Part shown: positions 35,622 to 52,453 of the stretch, piece by piece
Numbering within the stretch: position 1 is the stretch's first letter
How the letters are laid out: the number at the start of each line of letters is the position of its first letter
Assembly: GCA_024742475.1 (NCBI GenBank)
Contig: JANSYI010000044.1
Coordinates: 1 to 59,921, forward strand
Length of the DNA: 59,921 bases
DNA from: a bacterium
GTDB lineage: Bacteria; Myxococcota_A; Polyangia; Nannocystales; Nannocystaceae
Direction: 5' to 3'
Translations under genes and position numbers: made by a program
Notes under the pieces: model-generated
Told to the model about the DNA's origin: nothing
Databases searched by the model: none
Seen by the model: the letters and a program-made list of their open reading frames with translations, nothing else

Positions 35622-36653
35622 ATGCAGCCACCGCATGGACACGGGCCGGGCCAGCAGCCATATCCTCCACAGCAGCAGCAGCCCCCCATGGGCCAACCGG
35701 CGCCCTCCCCTGGGTTTCAGTCCGCCGCCGCGAAGAAGCGGGCGAAACGGGCCGAGTCCGGCGGCGGGGCGCTCGAGCTCCTGCTCGACAAGTCGATCGA
35801 CTTCGCGCTCATCTTCGTCGGCCTCTACGCCGCGACCGCGTTGCAGCGATGCCAAGACAGCGCCAAGGAGAAGCAGGAGTACGTCTCCTTGCTCAAGGAC
35901 TTCAAGCGTGAGCTCGACGCCAACGTCTTGCAGGAAGCGTCGATCGAAAAGGACCTAGGGGCCATCGACGATCACACGCCGGGCAAGAACCTCGGGCCGA
36001 TGCAGGACACCTTCAAGCACTTCTTCGAAGAGCTCGAAGAAGACGAGAAGGTCGTCAAGTGTCTGCACGACGAGTTCGCGGTGGCCAAGGACCCCGAACA
36101 CCCCGAGCCGCCCGAGGGGTGCCACGAGCTGTACGCCAAGTTCGACAACGCCCACAGCGAGCACAAGGAGTCGTTCAACTTTCAGCCTGCCGTGCTGACA
36201 CCGTTCTATCGCAAGGAGGTCTGGCAGCTGTACCTGGCCGACGGCGTCAAGACGTTCCGCAACAAGGAGCTCGCCGTCGCGATCGCCGAGGTCTACGCCA
36301 ACGCGGCGCTCATCGAGGAGCAGGTCAAGGACATCGAGACCACGTACAACGACGCCTTCATGTCTCAGGTCGGTCGCACCGCGGCCACCGACATGGAGCT
36401 CGCCGAGATCGTGCACGACGAGGAGACCCACCACGGGCTCTCCCCCGCCGACCTCACGCTGCTGCTGCACGTCGACGAGGCGATCAAGGACGAGCACTAC
36501 GCCTCGCTCGAGGTCGAGCGGACACTCGAGCTGAAGGTCGAACGCATGAAGAAGACCGTCATCGTCATGCGCAAGGAAATCATCGCCGTCCAAGAGGCGA
36601 TCGACGCCGAGCTCGCCGCGCAAGGTGCCGAGGCCGGCGAATCGGAGGAGTAG
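35622..36653 (+). CDS. Single-pass membrane protein with coiled-coil, function unknown
   Basis: 343 aa. The N-terminal tail is Pro/Gln/Gly-rich (PPHGHGPGQQPYPPQQQQPP) and then basic (AAAKKRAKRAES). One hydrophobic segment, KSIDFALIFVGLYAATALQ (residues ~57-75), spans the membrane. Everything after is charged and helical, with strong heptad-like runs near residues 78-120, 225-255 and 280-325 (LKVERMKKTVIVMRKEII). It resembles DUF-type membrane-anchored coiled-coil proteins, but no family was recognised. It starts 21 nt after icmF. TAGGCT lies 7 nt before the ATG and no Shine-Dalgarno is visible, so it may also have its own leaderless transcript. Confidence 0.65.
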   Translation: MQPPHGHGPGQQPYPPQQQQPPMGQPAPSPGFQSAAAKKRAKRAESGGGALELLLDKSIDFALIFVGLYAATALQRCQDSAKEKQEYVSLLKDFKRELDANVLQEASIEKDLGAIDDHTPGKNLGPMQDTFKHFFEELEEDEKVVKCLHDEFAVAKDPEHPEPPEGCHELYAKFDNAHSEHKESFNFQPAVLTPFYRKEVWQLYLADGVKTFRNKELAVAIAEVYANAALIEEQVKDIETTYNDAFMSQVGRTAATDMELAEIVHDEETHHGLSPADLTLLLHVDEAIKDEHYASLEVERTLELKVERMKKTVIVMRKEIIAVQEAIDAELAAQGAEAGESEE

Positions 36654-36750
36654 CGGCAGCGCGCTCGCACGTCCGGGAGTCGCCCAGCGGGCGCACCGGG
36701 GTGCACGACTTCGTCGTGATCCCCGACGCTGCGTCGTGGGCTCCCCTTGC

Positions 36751-37287
36751 ATGCGAACCCAAGCAAACCGTTCATCGTTTCTTCTTTCCTTCGCCGCATC
36801 CGCCGTGCTCTCGCTCGGAGGTTGCGATGAGGGCGAGAGCGAAGAATCCATCGCTCGAGAGATGGTCGCACCGCTGCTCGAGGCCGGCCTCGAAGCCGAT
36901 AGTCGACAGATGCACGATGCCATCGCCCTCCTGATGGCGGCGGGAATGGAGTCGTCGGCCATGACCGAGCCTCTCAGTGGCGACGCGCTCGACCTGGCCG
37001 CGGCGGAACTCGACGACGCAGAGCTCGCGCTCTCGACCGACGGTGACCTTCATCGCCACCGAGCCGGCGCATTCTCGAAGACAGGGTATGGCGTGAGCCA
37101 CCTGTGGTGCTCCTTGGCCGGAATGTCCACCGCGCGCATCCGGGCCCAACGGGACGCCGACGATCGGGCCCAGTCGACCTGCGGAAACGCTGCAGCGTTG
37201 CCGGTCCCCGGAACACAGCACGTCACGTACACCGAGCCGAACAACCGGTGCAGGGCCGCGTACACGCGCATGTACTCGTGCCTCTGA
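36751..37287 (+). CDS. Small predicted lipoprotein
   Basis: 178 aa from ATG 36751. The signal peptide MRTQANRSSFLLSFAASAVL is followed by lipobox LGGC. The mature part has an acidic helical region (ESEESIAREMVAPLLEAGLE) and a C-terminal block with four Cys (LWCSLAGMS, STCGNAA, NRCRAAY, MYSCL) that could form two disulphides. A longer reading from 36625 would overlap the preceding gene and hide the signal peptide. No homologous family was recognised. Confidence 0.6.
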   Translation: MRTQANRSSFLLSFAASAVLSLGGCDEGESEESIAREMVAPLLEAGLEADSRQMHDAIALLMAAGMESSAMTEPLSGDALDLAAAELDDAELALSTDGDLHRHRAGAFSKTGYGVSHLWCSLAGMSTARIRAQRDADDRAQSTCGNAAALPVPGTQHVTYTEPNNRCRAAYTRMYSCL

Positions 37288-37404
37288 GCGCGGGTTGCCT
37301 GGCACTTGGACGCACCTCTCGAAGCTGCGCCGCGTCGCGAACTGGCGCGTGAGGAGGTGGACTCCACACGTCAGATCCCACTGCCCGCTCACTATGGTTC
37401 CGAC

Positions 37405-38085
37405 ATGCTCCGTCGAACCTTCATCATGTCCGCAGCGGCGGCCGCTGGTCTCGCAGCCTGCGGAGGCTCGCACACCAAGTCATCGACCCCACCGTTTACG
37501 TCCGCGGACCTCGAGTTCGTGCTCATCGATGCGCAGACCCCCTTCGGGGCTGGCACGTCGCCGTATCTCACCGCCTTGCGCGACGAAGGCCCCGGAGTCG
37601 ATACGGGCATCGACTGGGTGGTCCTCGGCGATTACGGACGGGATGATGGCGCCGGGGTCCGTGCGCCAGTGGTTGCCGTCGCCGACCGTCGAGAAACGCT
37701 CGAAGCCTACTTTTCCGGACTCGGGCCGGAGTGGACGCTACCCCCGAGCCACGGTCTGCGCTACGAACACGGCCCTTGGCCCGATGGGCCACCACGCTGG
37801 GGTGCGCGCGTCGTCCGGCTGCCTGCCGTCATCACGGCCGAGAATCTCGTGCGTGCCGAGGCGAAGGATGCATCCGTGTCGCTGCAGCTCGACGCCGAGG
37901 GGACCGCGGCGCTCGAGCGGACGAGCGGTGCCAACATCGGACAACGACTCGCGATCGTCGTCGACGCAGAGATCGTGGCCCGGCCGGTGATCAACGCCCG
38001 GATCTCCGGCGGCACGGTGCAGGTCTCGCTCCCCGGGGGCGCTTCGGCCAGCGAAACGCTCGCCACGCGGCTCACGGTGGGGTGA
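37405..38085 (+). CDS. Lipoprotein with a SecDF P1-head-like domain
   Basis: 226 aa from ATG 37405. The signal MLRRTFIMSAAAAAGLAAC ends in a lipobox (LAAC). Residues ~125-226 match the P1 head subdomain of SecD: VSLQLDAEGTAALERTS, NIGQRLAIVVDAEIVARPVI and NARISGGTVQVSL follow the SecD order (thread, N-x-G-R-x-L-A-I-V-x-D, A-P-V-I, I-S-G-G). In SecDF this domain binds emerging substrate proteins on the periplasmic side. Here it is separated from any membrane channel and carried by a lipoprotein. TATGGT is 6 nt upstream of the start with no Shine-Dalgarno. Its function is unknown. Confidence 0.78.
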   Translation: MLRRTFIMSAAAAAGLAACGGSHTKSSTPPFTSADLEFVLIDAQTPFGAGTSPYLTALRDEGPGVDTGIDWVVLGDYGRDDGAGVRAPVVAVADRRETLEAYFSGLGPEWTLPPSHGLRYEHGPWPDGPPRWGARVVRLPAVITAENLVRAEAKDASVSLQLDAEGTAALERTSGANIGQRLAIVVDAEIVARPVINARISGGTVQVSLPGGASASETLATRLTVG

Positions 38086-38112
38086 CCGCGCGCCTCGTTC
38101 CGCGAGCGCCTC

Positions 38113-39459
38113 CTAGATGTGCGAGAGGAGCAGCTGGACTGGCCCGGCGTTGGGCGACACGACGACGACGTCGTCCACCCCATCCTCGTTGAGGTCGCCC
38201 ATGTCCATGTCGTACAGGTAGCCCTCCAACATCGTGAACAGCTCCTGCGGCGCAAACGTCCCGTCACCGTTGCTCATCAGGATGCTGGTGGTCCCCGAGG
38301 TGTTGACCACGACGATGTCGTCGAAGCCATCGTCGTCGAGGTCGGACGTCTTGCCGGCGATCGGCGAGGCGTTCACGGTCAGCTCGAGTCCTGCGGAGAA
38401 GCCACCGTCCCCGTCACCGAAGTGCACCGACACGATGCTGTTTCCGGTCCCCGCCACGTCGACGTTGCCGTCACCGTCGAAGTCTCCCACCATCACGTCG
38501 CTCGAGCCCTGACCGAAGGGCGTCCCTGCCGTGAGCGTGCCGCTGCCGTCGTTGATGAACGCGTAGATGCCCGCGCCGACGCCCGCGACGACATCGACGT
38601 CACCGTCGCCGTCGATGTCGGCGGTCTTCACGTTCTGGAAGGAGGTCGGGCTGCCGAACGTCTCCGCGGCGCCGAAGCTCTCCGAGGCGGTCGCGATCAG
38701 AACGTTGATGCCAGAGTTCGTTCCCAGCGCGTCCAGCCGATCGTCTCCGTTGAGGTCCGCGAGCGCCACGTCCCAGTTGCTGCCGCCCGCATAGCTGGTG
38801 ATGCTCGAGAAGCTGCCGTCGTCGTTGCCGCGGAACCTCATGATTGCAGACGTCGCGGTTGCTCGCATCGCGATCACGTCGACCACACCGTCGGCGATTG
38901 CCCCGGCCGCAACGCGAATGAGCGGGGTGCTTTCGCCGGAGTCGATCGCGTCCGAGAAGCTCCCGTCGCCGTTGCCCAGGTAGACGTACAAGCCGCCCGT
39001 CGTGCCGTCGCCGTAGTCGCCGACCACCACATCGAGGTGGTCATCCCCGTCGAGGTCCGCGATCGCGACGCCTTGGGTGCTGACGAGCGTATCCAGCTCG
39101 ACCGGTTCCATGAAACACAGCTCGTCATCCTCGACCACGCCGTTGTCACAGCCAGGCACGAAGTCCGTCGTCGAGCTGGAGCCGTCGTCGCTCGTCGCCT
39201 CGGTGCTCGCGGTCGTCGAAGCGTCGGCTGCGGTGGTCTCACCGCTCGAGTCGCTGCCCGAGGCGGTCGTGGGAGTCGTCGTCCCGGTCGACCCCGGGCC
39301 GCTCGACGACGCGGGGCTGGTCGTGGGCGCTGTCGTCTCGGTCGCCGAGGCCGTGGTTTCGGTGTCGGAGGAGGGCGCCGCGTCCGTCTCGGCGCCAGCG
39401 TCATCGGGGTTGAAGCAGCCTACAAGGCCAAGAGAGACGACGAGGGCATAACGACGCAT
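38113..39459 (-). CDS. FG-GAP/VCBS-repeat beta-propeller lipoprotein
   Basis: 448 aa from ATG 39459. The signal peptide MRRYALVVSLGLVGC ends in lipobox LVGC, followed by a Thr/Ser-rich linker of about 85 residues. The rest holds about seven repeats with calcium-binding DxDGDxxxD loops: VAIADLDGDDHLDVVVGDYG, VALADLNGDDRLDALGTN, VKTADIDGDGDVDVVAGVG, VMVGDFDGDGNVDVAGTG and DMGDLNEDGVDDVVVVSPN. Such seven-bladed propellers are surface ligand-binding proteins. TACAGT lies 7 nt upstream of the ATG, and no Shine-Dalgarno is seen. It ends 27 nt from the convergent SecDF-head lipoprotein gene. Confidence 0.88.
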   Translation of the reverse strand: MRRYALVVSLGLVGCFNPDDAGAETDAAPSSDTETTASATETTAPTTSPASSSGPGSTGTTTPTTASGSDSSGETTAADASTTASTEATSDDGSSSTTDFVPGCDNGVVEDDELCFMEPVELDTLVSTQGVAIADLDGDDHLDVVVGDYGDGTTGGLYVYLGNGDGSFSDAIDSGESTPLIRVAAGAIADGVVDVIAMRATATSAIMRFRGNDDGSFSSITSYAGGSNWDVALADLNGDDRLDALGTNSGINVLIATASESFGAAETFGSPTSFQNVKTADIDGDGDVDVVAGVGAGIYAFINDGSGTLTAGTPFGQGSSDVMVGDFDGDGNVDVAGTGNSIVSVHFGDGDGGFSAGLELTVNASPIAGKTSDLDDDGFDDIVVVNTSGTTSILMSNGDGTFAPQELFTMLEGYLYDMDMGDLNEDGVDDVVVVSPNAGPVQLLLSHI

Positions 39460-39736
39460 GGGAGACACTGTACCGAAACGGTAGACCGCGTCGAGGGCTA
39501 CCAACCCGGCCCCTCGGGCCGTTTTGACTGGAGGAGGCGTTGGCTCCGCTCGCACGTTCTTCCGGGAGGCAGGTGTACGCGGTCGGTCGAGGGAGCGCTG
39601 GACCGACGACTCGGCGGCGAAGCGCAGTGTCTCACCGCCGGGCGTGGCAGCGAAGACGTGGCATTGCGCGCAACCCATGGCCGCGGGGAACGACGCGCTC
39701 CAGGACGGCTCGCGACCCGATGATCGCGTGCGACGA

Positions 39737-40390
39737 TCAACGCAGCACGTCGACGCAGGCGATCGGGGCCCTGGGGGCGGCGAGTCCGTTGCATGACTCC
39801 CCGAACCCATGAACGACCTCGCCGACCTCCCCCGTCACGGGGTCGATGCTCCACAGCGCGCCTTGACTGTCGCAGGTCGTGACCCCGTCGCTGACCGGCG
39901 ATGGCGTCAGCGTATGGGGGCCGTCGAGCACGACCGTCAGCGGTACGCTGGTGCCAAGCGACTCGGTCTCGGGATCGATGACTCGAATGCCGACCTCGCC
40001 GAGCGCGAGAAGCTCGGCCGCCGAAGTCCCCCCCGCAAGGCCGACGATGGGCTCGGCGGCGGTGATGTCCAAGGCGTCGACGATTTCAGGCTGCGCGAGT
40101 TCGACGCGCGTGAGCGTCCCCCGCATCGCGTCGACCCCCTCGATGGCCCCATCGCCCGCAGCAGCAATCGCATGAAACGCCACGGGCGGGTCGAGCATGG
40201 GCAGGAGCGAGGTGTCGCAGCTGCACGGGTCGATCGTCCAGAGCGCGGCTGGGACGGCCGAACTCCCAACGAGGACGCCGCTGGGCAGCCACGTCAGGGC
40301 ATCCGGCGCGTCGAGCCCGAGAGCGCAGACATCGGCGAGCCCGCCGTGGGTGCACGACCCCCAGACTCGACGACCACGCGCCGGGCAAGA
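39737..40390 (-). pseudogene. Remnant of a propeller-like lipoprotein gene
   Basis: The reading frame ending at 39737 encodes convincing protein-like sequence: LTWLPSGVLVGSSAVPAALW, then repeated strand units (GTLTRVELAQPEIVDALDIT, IRVIDPETESLGTSVPL) and GALWSIDPVTGEVGEVVHGF. These resemble the ELWSFDPQREAF units of the lipoprotein at 30877-32073. Upstream of about 40390 the frame turns into Arg-rich sequence typical of unselected high-GC DNA. No signal peptide, lipobox or plausible start codon is found, and the divergent gene at 40554 leaves little room. The 5' end is taken as lost, or displaced by a frameshift; the upper boundary is approximate. Confidence 0.5.
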
Positions 40391-40541
40391 TGCCGCCTCA
40401 TCGCCCCGCGACCCTGGACGACGAGTCGCGCCAGACCCTGATCGACTTCCTGTCGGAGTGACGCACGCAGCAGGTTTGCGACGAGTTCCAGGGGCGTAGC
40501 TTCGGTACCTGCCCCCACGCCCCGATCGGATCCTACCCGCG

Positions 40542-40547
40542 TATGCT
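40542..40547 (+). promoter_or_regulatory. -10 element 6 nt before the beta-helix protein start
   Basis: TATGCT is followed by CGACGC and the ATG at 40554, predicting a leaderless mRNA. No Shine-Dalgarno is present. Confidence 0.5.
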
Positions 40548-40553
40548 CGACGC

Positions 40554-41990
40554 ATGACGCGAACCTGGTCGATCTCGCTGCTCGCCGCGCTCGGGCTCGG
40601 CGTCCCCTCTTCGGCCAGGGCAGAGGACGTGGTGTTGTCCGAGGACTTCGCATACACGCAGTACCGGCCGCCCGCGGGCGAACTCACTGGGGACGCGGTC
40701 GACGCCTACGCGGCGACGTGGACGGTGTCCAACTCCGGAAACGACGATCCCACCACCGCGGCCGACTGTGAGGTCGGCAACAACCCGCTCAACCTGTATC
40801 CGATCCTGATCGACGACAGCGACGACATGACCTTCTCGGGCGGCCGCATTCGCAGCGACATTCCGCTTCAGAGCGATTGGGGTCCGACCTACTGCAACTC
40901 GGCGGCGCTGTTCATCCGCGGCGGCGACCGAGCGATCGTAGAGCACGTCCGCGTGGAGGGATCGTGGGACGCGTTTCGGTTTGCGCAGGGTGCGGTGGAC
41001 TTCACCCTGCGCGGGGTCTGGGCCTCCAACGTACGCGACGATGCGATCGAGAACGACCAGGTTCGCTCGGGCCGTATCGAGGACAGCCTGTTCGACGGCA
41101 CCTTCCAGGGCCTGAGCCTCGACCCGGGCGGCTCGGGCGGCCCTGCCGACGTCGACGAACACCTCGTGGTGCTCGACCACTACATCCAGCGGCTCACGCC
41201 GTTCTCCTACCAGGGCACACCGGGGCACGGCACGCTGTTCAAGGGCACCTCGTACGCGCCCCGCATGGAGATCGTGCACTCGGTGTTCGCCGCCGAAGTG
41301 GACGCGTTCGCCTCCGAAGGTCGGCTCACCTCCGTGCTCGACCAGCTGCAGCACTGCGAGAACAACTACTTCTTGTGGCTCGGCCGTGGACCGGCACCGG
41401 CGGCGTACACCGACCACCTACCGCCGGAGTGCTTCACCGTCTTCGAGGGCGACGAGGCGGCGCAGAGATGGACCGCGCTGCGCACCAACTGGATCGACTG
41501 TCACCCCGAGGTCCCGCGCGCCGAGACCGACCCGGTCTCCGATCCACGGGCATGCGACCCGCTCTTCATCGACAACGGACTCGAGCCCAGCGCAGACCCC
41601 GGGGGGACGTCCGGGGGCGCGCAAACCACGGGTTCCGGTGAAGACACCAGCGGTGAGGGGACGACGTCCGACGGCGGTGCGCCCAGCGACTCCACCGGCG
41701 CGACGCCGCCGACCACGGGTGACACCTCGACCACGCACGGTGCCCCGAGTCGGGGCGAGAGCGGCGAGGGTACGGGCGACGACGGGGCCCGCCAGTCCGA
41801 GGAAGCGGCGGGGTGCGGCTGCCGGAGCTCGAACCCGACCGGCGGGCTGTGGCTGGGTTTGCTGGCCCTGCTCCGGCTCCGGCGCCGGCGCTCCTCGCTG
41901 CAGCTCCCGCGCCGCCGGGCTTCGGATGACACGGCGCACCACGGTTCGCGGGCGCATGTGGTTTCGCGCTCGCGTCCGGCCCGGTTGTGA
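40554..41990 (+). CDS. Secreted parallel beta-helix-like protein with MYXO-CTERM tail
   Basis: 478 aa. The signal peptide MTRTWSISLLAALGLGVPSS ends near ARA-ED. Residues ~60-260 have short repeating strand units (MTFSGGRIRSDIPLQ, AIVEHVRVEGSWDAFRF, FTLRGVWASNVRDDAIEND, GRIEDSLFDGTFQGLSLD) as in right-handed beta-helix proteins, many of which bind or cleave polysaccharides. A Thr/Ser/Gly linker follows, then AAGCGCRSSNPTGGLWLGLL and an Arg cluster, the MYXO-CTERM anchor. Unusually, about 30 further polar residues (SSLQLPRRRASDDTAHHGSR...) follow the Arg cluster, where such proteins normally stop. No catalytic residues can be assigned. Confidence 0.78.
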   Translation: MTRTWSISLLAALGLGVPSSARAEDVVLSEDFAYTQYRPPAGELTGDAVDAYAATWTVSNSGNDDPTTAADCEVGNNPLNLYPILIDDSDDMTFSGGRIRSDIPLQSDWGPTYCNSAALFIRGGDRAIVEHVRVEGSWDAFRFAQGAVDFTLRGVWASNVRDDAIENDQVRSGRIEDSLFDGTFQGLSLDPGGSGGPADVDEHLVVLDHYIQRLTPFSYQGTPGHGTLFKGTSYAPRMEIVHSVFAAEVDAFASEGRLTSVLDQLQHCENNYFLWLGRGPAPAAYTDHLPPECFTVFEGDEAAQRWTALRTNWIDCHPEVPRAETDPVSDPRACDPLFIDNGLEPSADPGGTSGGAQTTGSGEDTSGEGTTSDGGAPSDSTGATPPTTGDTSTTHGAPSRGESGEGTGDDGARQSEEAAGCGCRSSNPTGGLWLGLLALLRLRRRRSSLQLPRRRASDDTAHHGSRAHVVSRSRPARL

Positions 41991-42006
41991 GGTACGGGCG
42001 ATACGC

Positions 42007-43149
42007 ATGGACGCTGCCGTTCGCGACCTTGGCACCACGATGCTCGAGCTCTTCGACGAGGGCGTACCCGCCGTTCGCAAGGGCACCCAGCCCCCCTTCA
42101 CGACCGACCGAGTGTTCTCGTGGATCAAGGCCGTCCACCCGCCCGCGTCGTGCCGCCACGGGCTGTCGAAGATCGACGCGGTCAAGCGCAGCTGGGGCCT
42201 GAGCCCCGAGCCCCGCGACGACGGTCGAGCAGACCCAGGCCGCCCGCTCGAGATGTACCGAGGCGGTGCCAACCTGCTCGACCCCTCGCCCTACGTGCCC
42301 GGCGAGTCCGATGCCTCGTTCGAGGCGTGGGCGGAGAAGACCTCCACCGCGCTGGGCGAGCCCTTCGGGGTCATGGCTCCGGGCCTCGAGTGCGCGTCGT
42401 GGGAGGCACTCGAGACGCTTCAGGCGCTGCTCGCCCCCACCCTGCGCCGCACCGGACCCCGCGGCTACCGCTTCAACGCCTTCCTCGGCGACTACCGCCG
42501 GACCCCGTTCGGCCATCACCTCGACCCGCACCAAGAGTGTGTCTTTCAGTTCGTCCTTCACGGGACGCGCCGCGGTCGATTCTGGGAGGGCCTCGTCCTC
42601 GGTGACGATGATGCGTCGTGGGTCGACGATCCGAACCACGCAGCCGAGCCCTCTCGCCGCCCCGACCTCGACGTCGAGCTCGAGCCCGGCGACCTCGTCT
42701 TCTGGCCGAGCACCCACGTGCACGGTTTCGACGCGACCGCCCCCACCATGGCGCTCAGCCTCGTCATCGATCGCACCTCCCCCCGCGCCCGCGAGGACGT
42801 CATCGCAGGCCTCGAGGTCGCCACCGCCCTGGGCCGCACCGCCCTGCCCCGCGTCCTCGACGAACTCGAGCTCGACCCCGACACCCCCCTGACCCGCCGC
42901 GCCAACGCCCGCTTGCAGTTCGAGTGCCACGACGACGACCTCGTCGTCGGCGTCTGCGGCCGAACCTTCGTCTGGCCCGACCACGCCAGCCAGGCCGCCG
43001 CCGCAGACCTGCTGCGCACGCTGCAGACGCTGCCCCCCTCCACCGCCAACGACGTCTCGAAGCGATTCCACGGCGAGGGCCTCGACCGCGAAGACATCCA
43101 CGGCCTGCTCGCAACCCTGGCCGAGCTCGGCTTCTACGCGGTGGGCTAG
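42007..43149 (+). CDS. Cupin/JmjC-type Fe(II)/2-oxoglutarate oxygenase-like protein
   Basis: 380 aa from ATG 42007, 16 nt after the previous stop. Residues ~150-250 form a double-stranded beta-helix core. TPFGHHLDPHQECVFQFVLH supplies the H-x-D facial metal ligands, and LVFWPSTHVHGFDATAPTMA supplies the distal His, as in cupin_4/JmjC proteins such as RoxA-type ribosomal hydroxylases. The C-terminal part (from ~270) is a winged-helix-like segment with acidic charge, also found in that group. A ribosomal-protein or other amino-acid hydroxylase is plausible but unproven. No Shine-Dalgarno was seen. It is followed by the 42-bp repeats. Confidence 0.75.
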   Translation: MDAAVRDLGTTMLELFDEGVPAVRKGTQPPFTTDRVFSWIKAVHPPASCRHGLSKIDAVKRSWGLSPEPRDDGRADPGRPLEMYRGGANLLDPSPYVPGESDASFEAWAEKTSTALGEPFGVMAPGLECASWEALETLQALLAPTLRRTGPRGYRFNAFLGDYRRTPFGHHLDPHQECVFQFVLHGTRRGRFWEGLVLGDDDASWVDDPNHAAEPSRRPDLDVELEPGDLVFWPSTHVHGFDATAPTMALSLVIDRTSPRAREDVIAGLEVATALGRTALPRVLDELELDPDTPLTRRANARLQFECHDDDLVVGVCGRTFVWPDHASQAAAADLLRTLQTLPPSTANDVSKRFHGEGLDREDIHGLLATLAELGFYAVG

Positions 43150-43181
43150 TTCGCAAGAACCCCCACCGCGACTCCGCCATC

Positions 43182-43300
43182 AAACGCACAACCCCCGCCG
43201 AAGCGAGCGTTGGACCCCGGTTAAACCCACAACGCCCGCGCGAGGCGAGCGTTGGACCCCCGCCAAACCCACAACGCCCGCGCGAGGCGAGCGTAGCGAG
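43182..43300 (+). repeat. Three tandem 41-42-bp repeats downstream of the oxygenase gene
   Basis: Copies begin at 43182, 43223 and 43265. Each opens with AAAC[C/G]CACAACGCCCGC-like sequence and contains GAGGCGAGCGTTGGACCCC. The last copy ends with GCGAGCGTAGCGAGCAGG, itself a short internal repeat. They lie between the convergent oxygenase and rpoC genes. There are no unique spacers between copies, so this is not a CRISPR. Confidence 0.85.
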
Positions 43301-43364
43301 CAGGAGCCCGGCAGGGCGACCGTTTTTTGGGGGGGTGAGACTGCCGCAGCTTTGCTGCCGCAGT

Positions 43365-43389
43365 GAGGGGCCCTTGCGAAGGGCCCCTC
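43365..43389 (-). terminator. Hairpin terminator after rpoC
   Basis: On the minus strand GAGGGGCCCTT and AAGGGCCCCTC form an 11-bp stem with a 3-nt loop, 4 nt after the rpoC stop. A second weaker hairpin (GCAGC-AAA-GCTGC) follows. There is no T-run, so termination may need Rho, but the perfect stem marks the end of the rpoBC unit. Confidence 0.75.
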
Positions 43390-43393
43390 ATCG

Positions 43394-47572
<4,179 letters not shown>

Positions 47573-47586
47573 CTGATCCCCTCTTT

Positions 47587-51762
<4,176 letters not shown>

Positions 51763-52069
51763 CGGTTTCCTTTGTGTTCTGCCGTGGTGTCCAAGTCGTG
51801 CCCCGTGGGTGGCCCATCGTCTGTCCCTGTGGTCCCGCTCATTCGGGTTGGGAGCTCATGTGGCCGAAGGTTTTGGGGTGCTGGAGTACGGCGGAGTTCA
51901 GGCGGCGGAAGTCGTCCGGAGCTTGGGAGCGCGCTCCCCGGGCCCGGGGCCCGTCTGCGGAGCCGCCCGCCGGGCTCGTCTTGCCCCCAAAGTGGGGCGT
52001 AAACGCGCAGGGCGAGCGGAAAGTGCCTGGCCGCCGTCCACAGCGGCGACGGCCAGGGGTGCCGAGGCC
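51763..52069 (-). other. rplL-rpoB intergenic region
   Basis: 307-bp leader before rpoB. It holds the attenuator-like hairpin at 52026-52057 and a smaller GCCCC/GGGGGC hairpin near 51980-51998. No convincing -35/-10 pair was found, so rpoBC is probably reached by read-through from the ribosomal-protein genes. Confidence 0.5.
52026..52057 (-). terminator. Partial terminator/attenuator between rplL and rpoB
   Basis: On the minus strand CCTGGCCG pairs with CGGCCAGG around a 16-nt loop that itself can pair. The downstream sequence GCACTTTCC has only a short T-run. A leaky hairpin at this position is common in bacteria and lowers rpoBC expression relative to the ribosomal-protein genes. Confidence 0.6.
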
Positions 52070-52453
52070 TTACTTGACCTCGACGGCGGCGCCAGCTTCT
52101 TTGAGCTGCTTGGCGGCCTCTTCGGCTTCCTCTTTGGGCACGCCTTCCTTGATGGTCGCGGGCACGCCCTCGACCATGGCTTTGGCGTCCTTGAGACCCA
52201 GGCCGGGGATGATGGCCCGGACGGCCTTGATGACGTTGATCTTCTTCTCGCCGAAGCTCGTCATCACGACGTCGAACTCGGTCTTCTCTTCGGCGGCTTC
52301 GCCACCGCCGGCGGCTCCACCGGCAACCATGGCGACGGGAGCAGCGGCGCTCACGCCCCACTTCTCTTCGAGCTCTTTGACGAGCGCGGCGATCTCCATG
52401 ACGGGGAGGTTGCTGAGGAAGTCGACGACTTGTTCTTTGGTGACATCAGACAT
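52070..52453 (-). CDS. rplL: 50S ribosomal protein L7/L12
   Basis: 127-aa stalk protein that recruits translation factors. The start MSDVTKEQVVDFLSNLPVME (ATG 52453) has AAGGA 8 nt upstream; a longer in-frame reading of 23 residues upstream is not used. The N-terminal dimerisation region, the Ala/Gly/Met-rich hinge (AAAPVAMVAGGAAGGGE) and the C-terminal factor-binding domain (KINVIKAVRAIIPGLGLKDA) are in the normal order. It follows rplJ by 78 nt. Confidence 0.98.
   Translation of the reverse strand: MSDVTKEQVVDFLSNLPVMEIAALVKELEEKWGVSAAAPVAMVAGGAAGGGEAAEEKTEFDVVMTSFGEKKINVIKAVRAIIPGLGLKDAKAMVEGVPATIKEGVPKEEAEEAAKQLKEAGAAVEVK

Noticed and set aside
39460..39736. Possible cytochrome fragment (CAQCH) in frame upstream of the FG-GAP lipoprotein
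   Set aside because: A CxxCH occurs, but the surrounding residues are Arg/Pro-rich and run directly into the lipoprotein's promoter and start. One short motif in high-GC DNA is expected by chance. No gene was called in this 277-bp gap.
43182..43300. CRISPR-like tandem repeat
   Set aside because: Copies are contiguous with no unique spacers, only three are present, and no cas genes are nearby.
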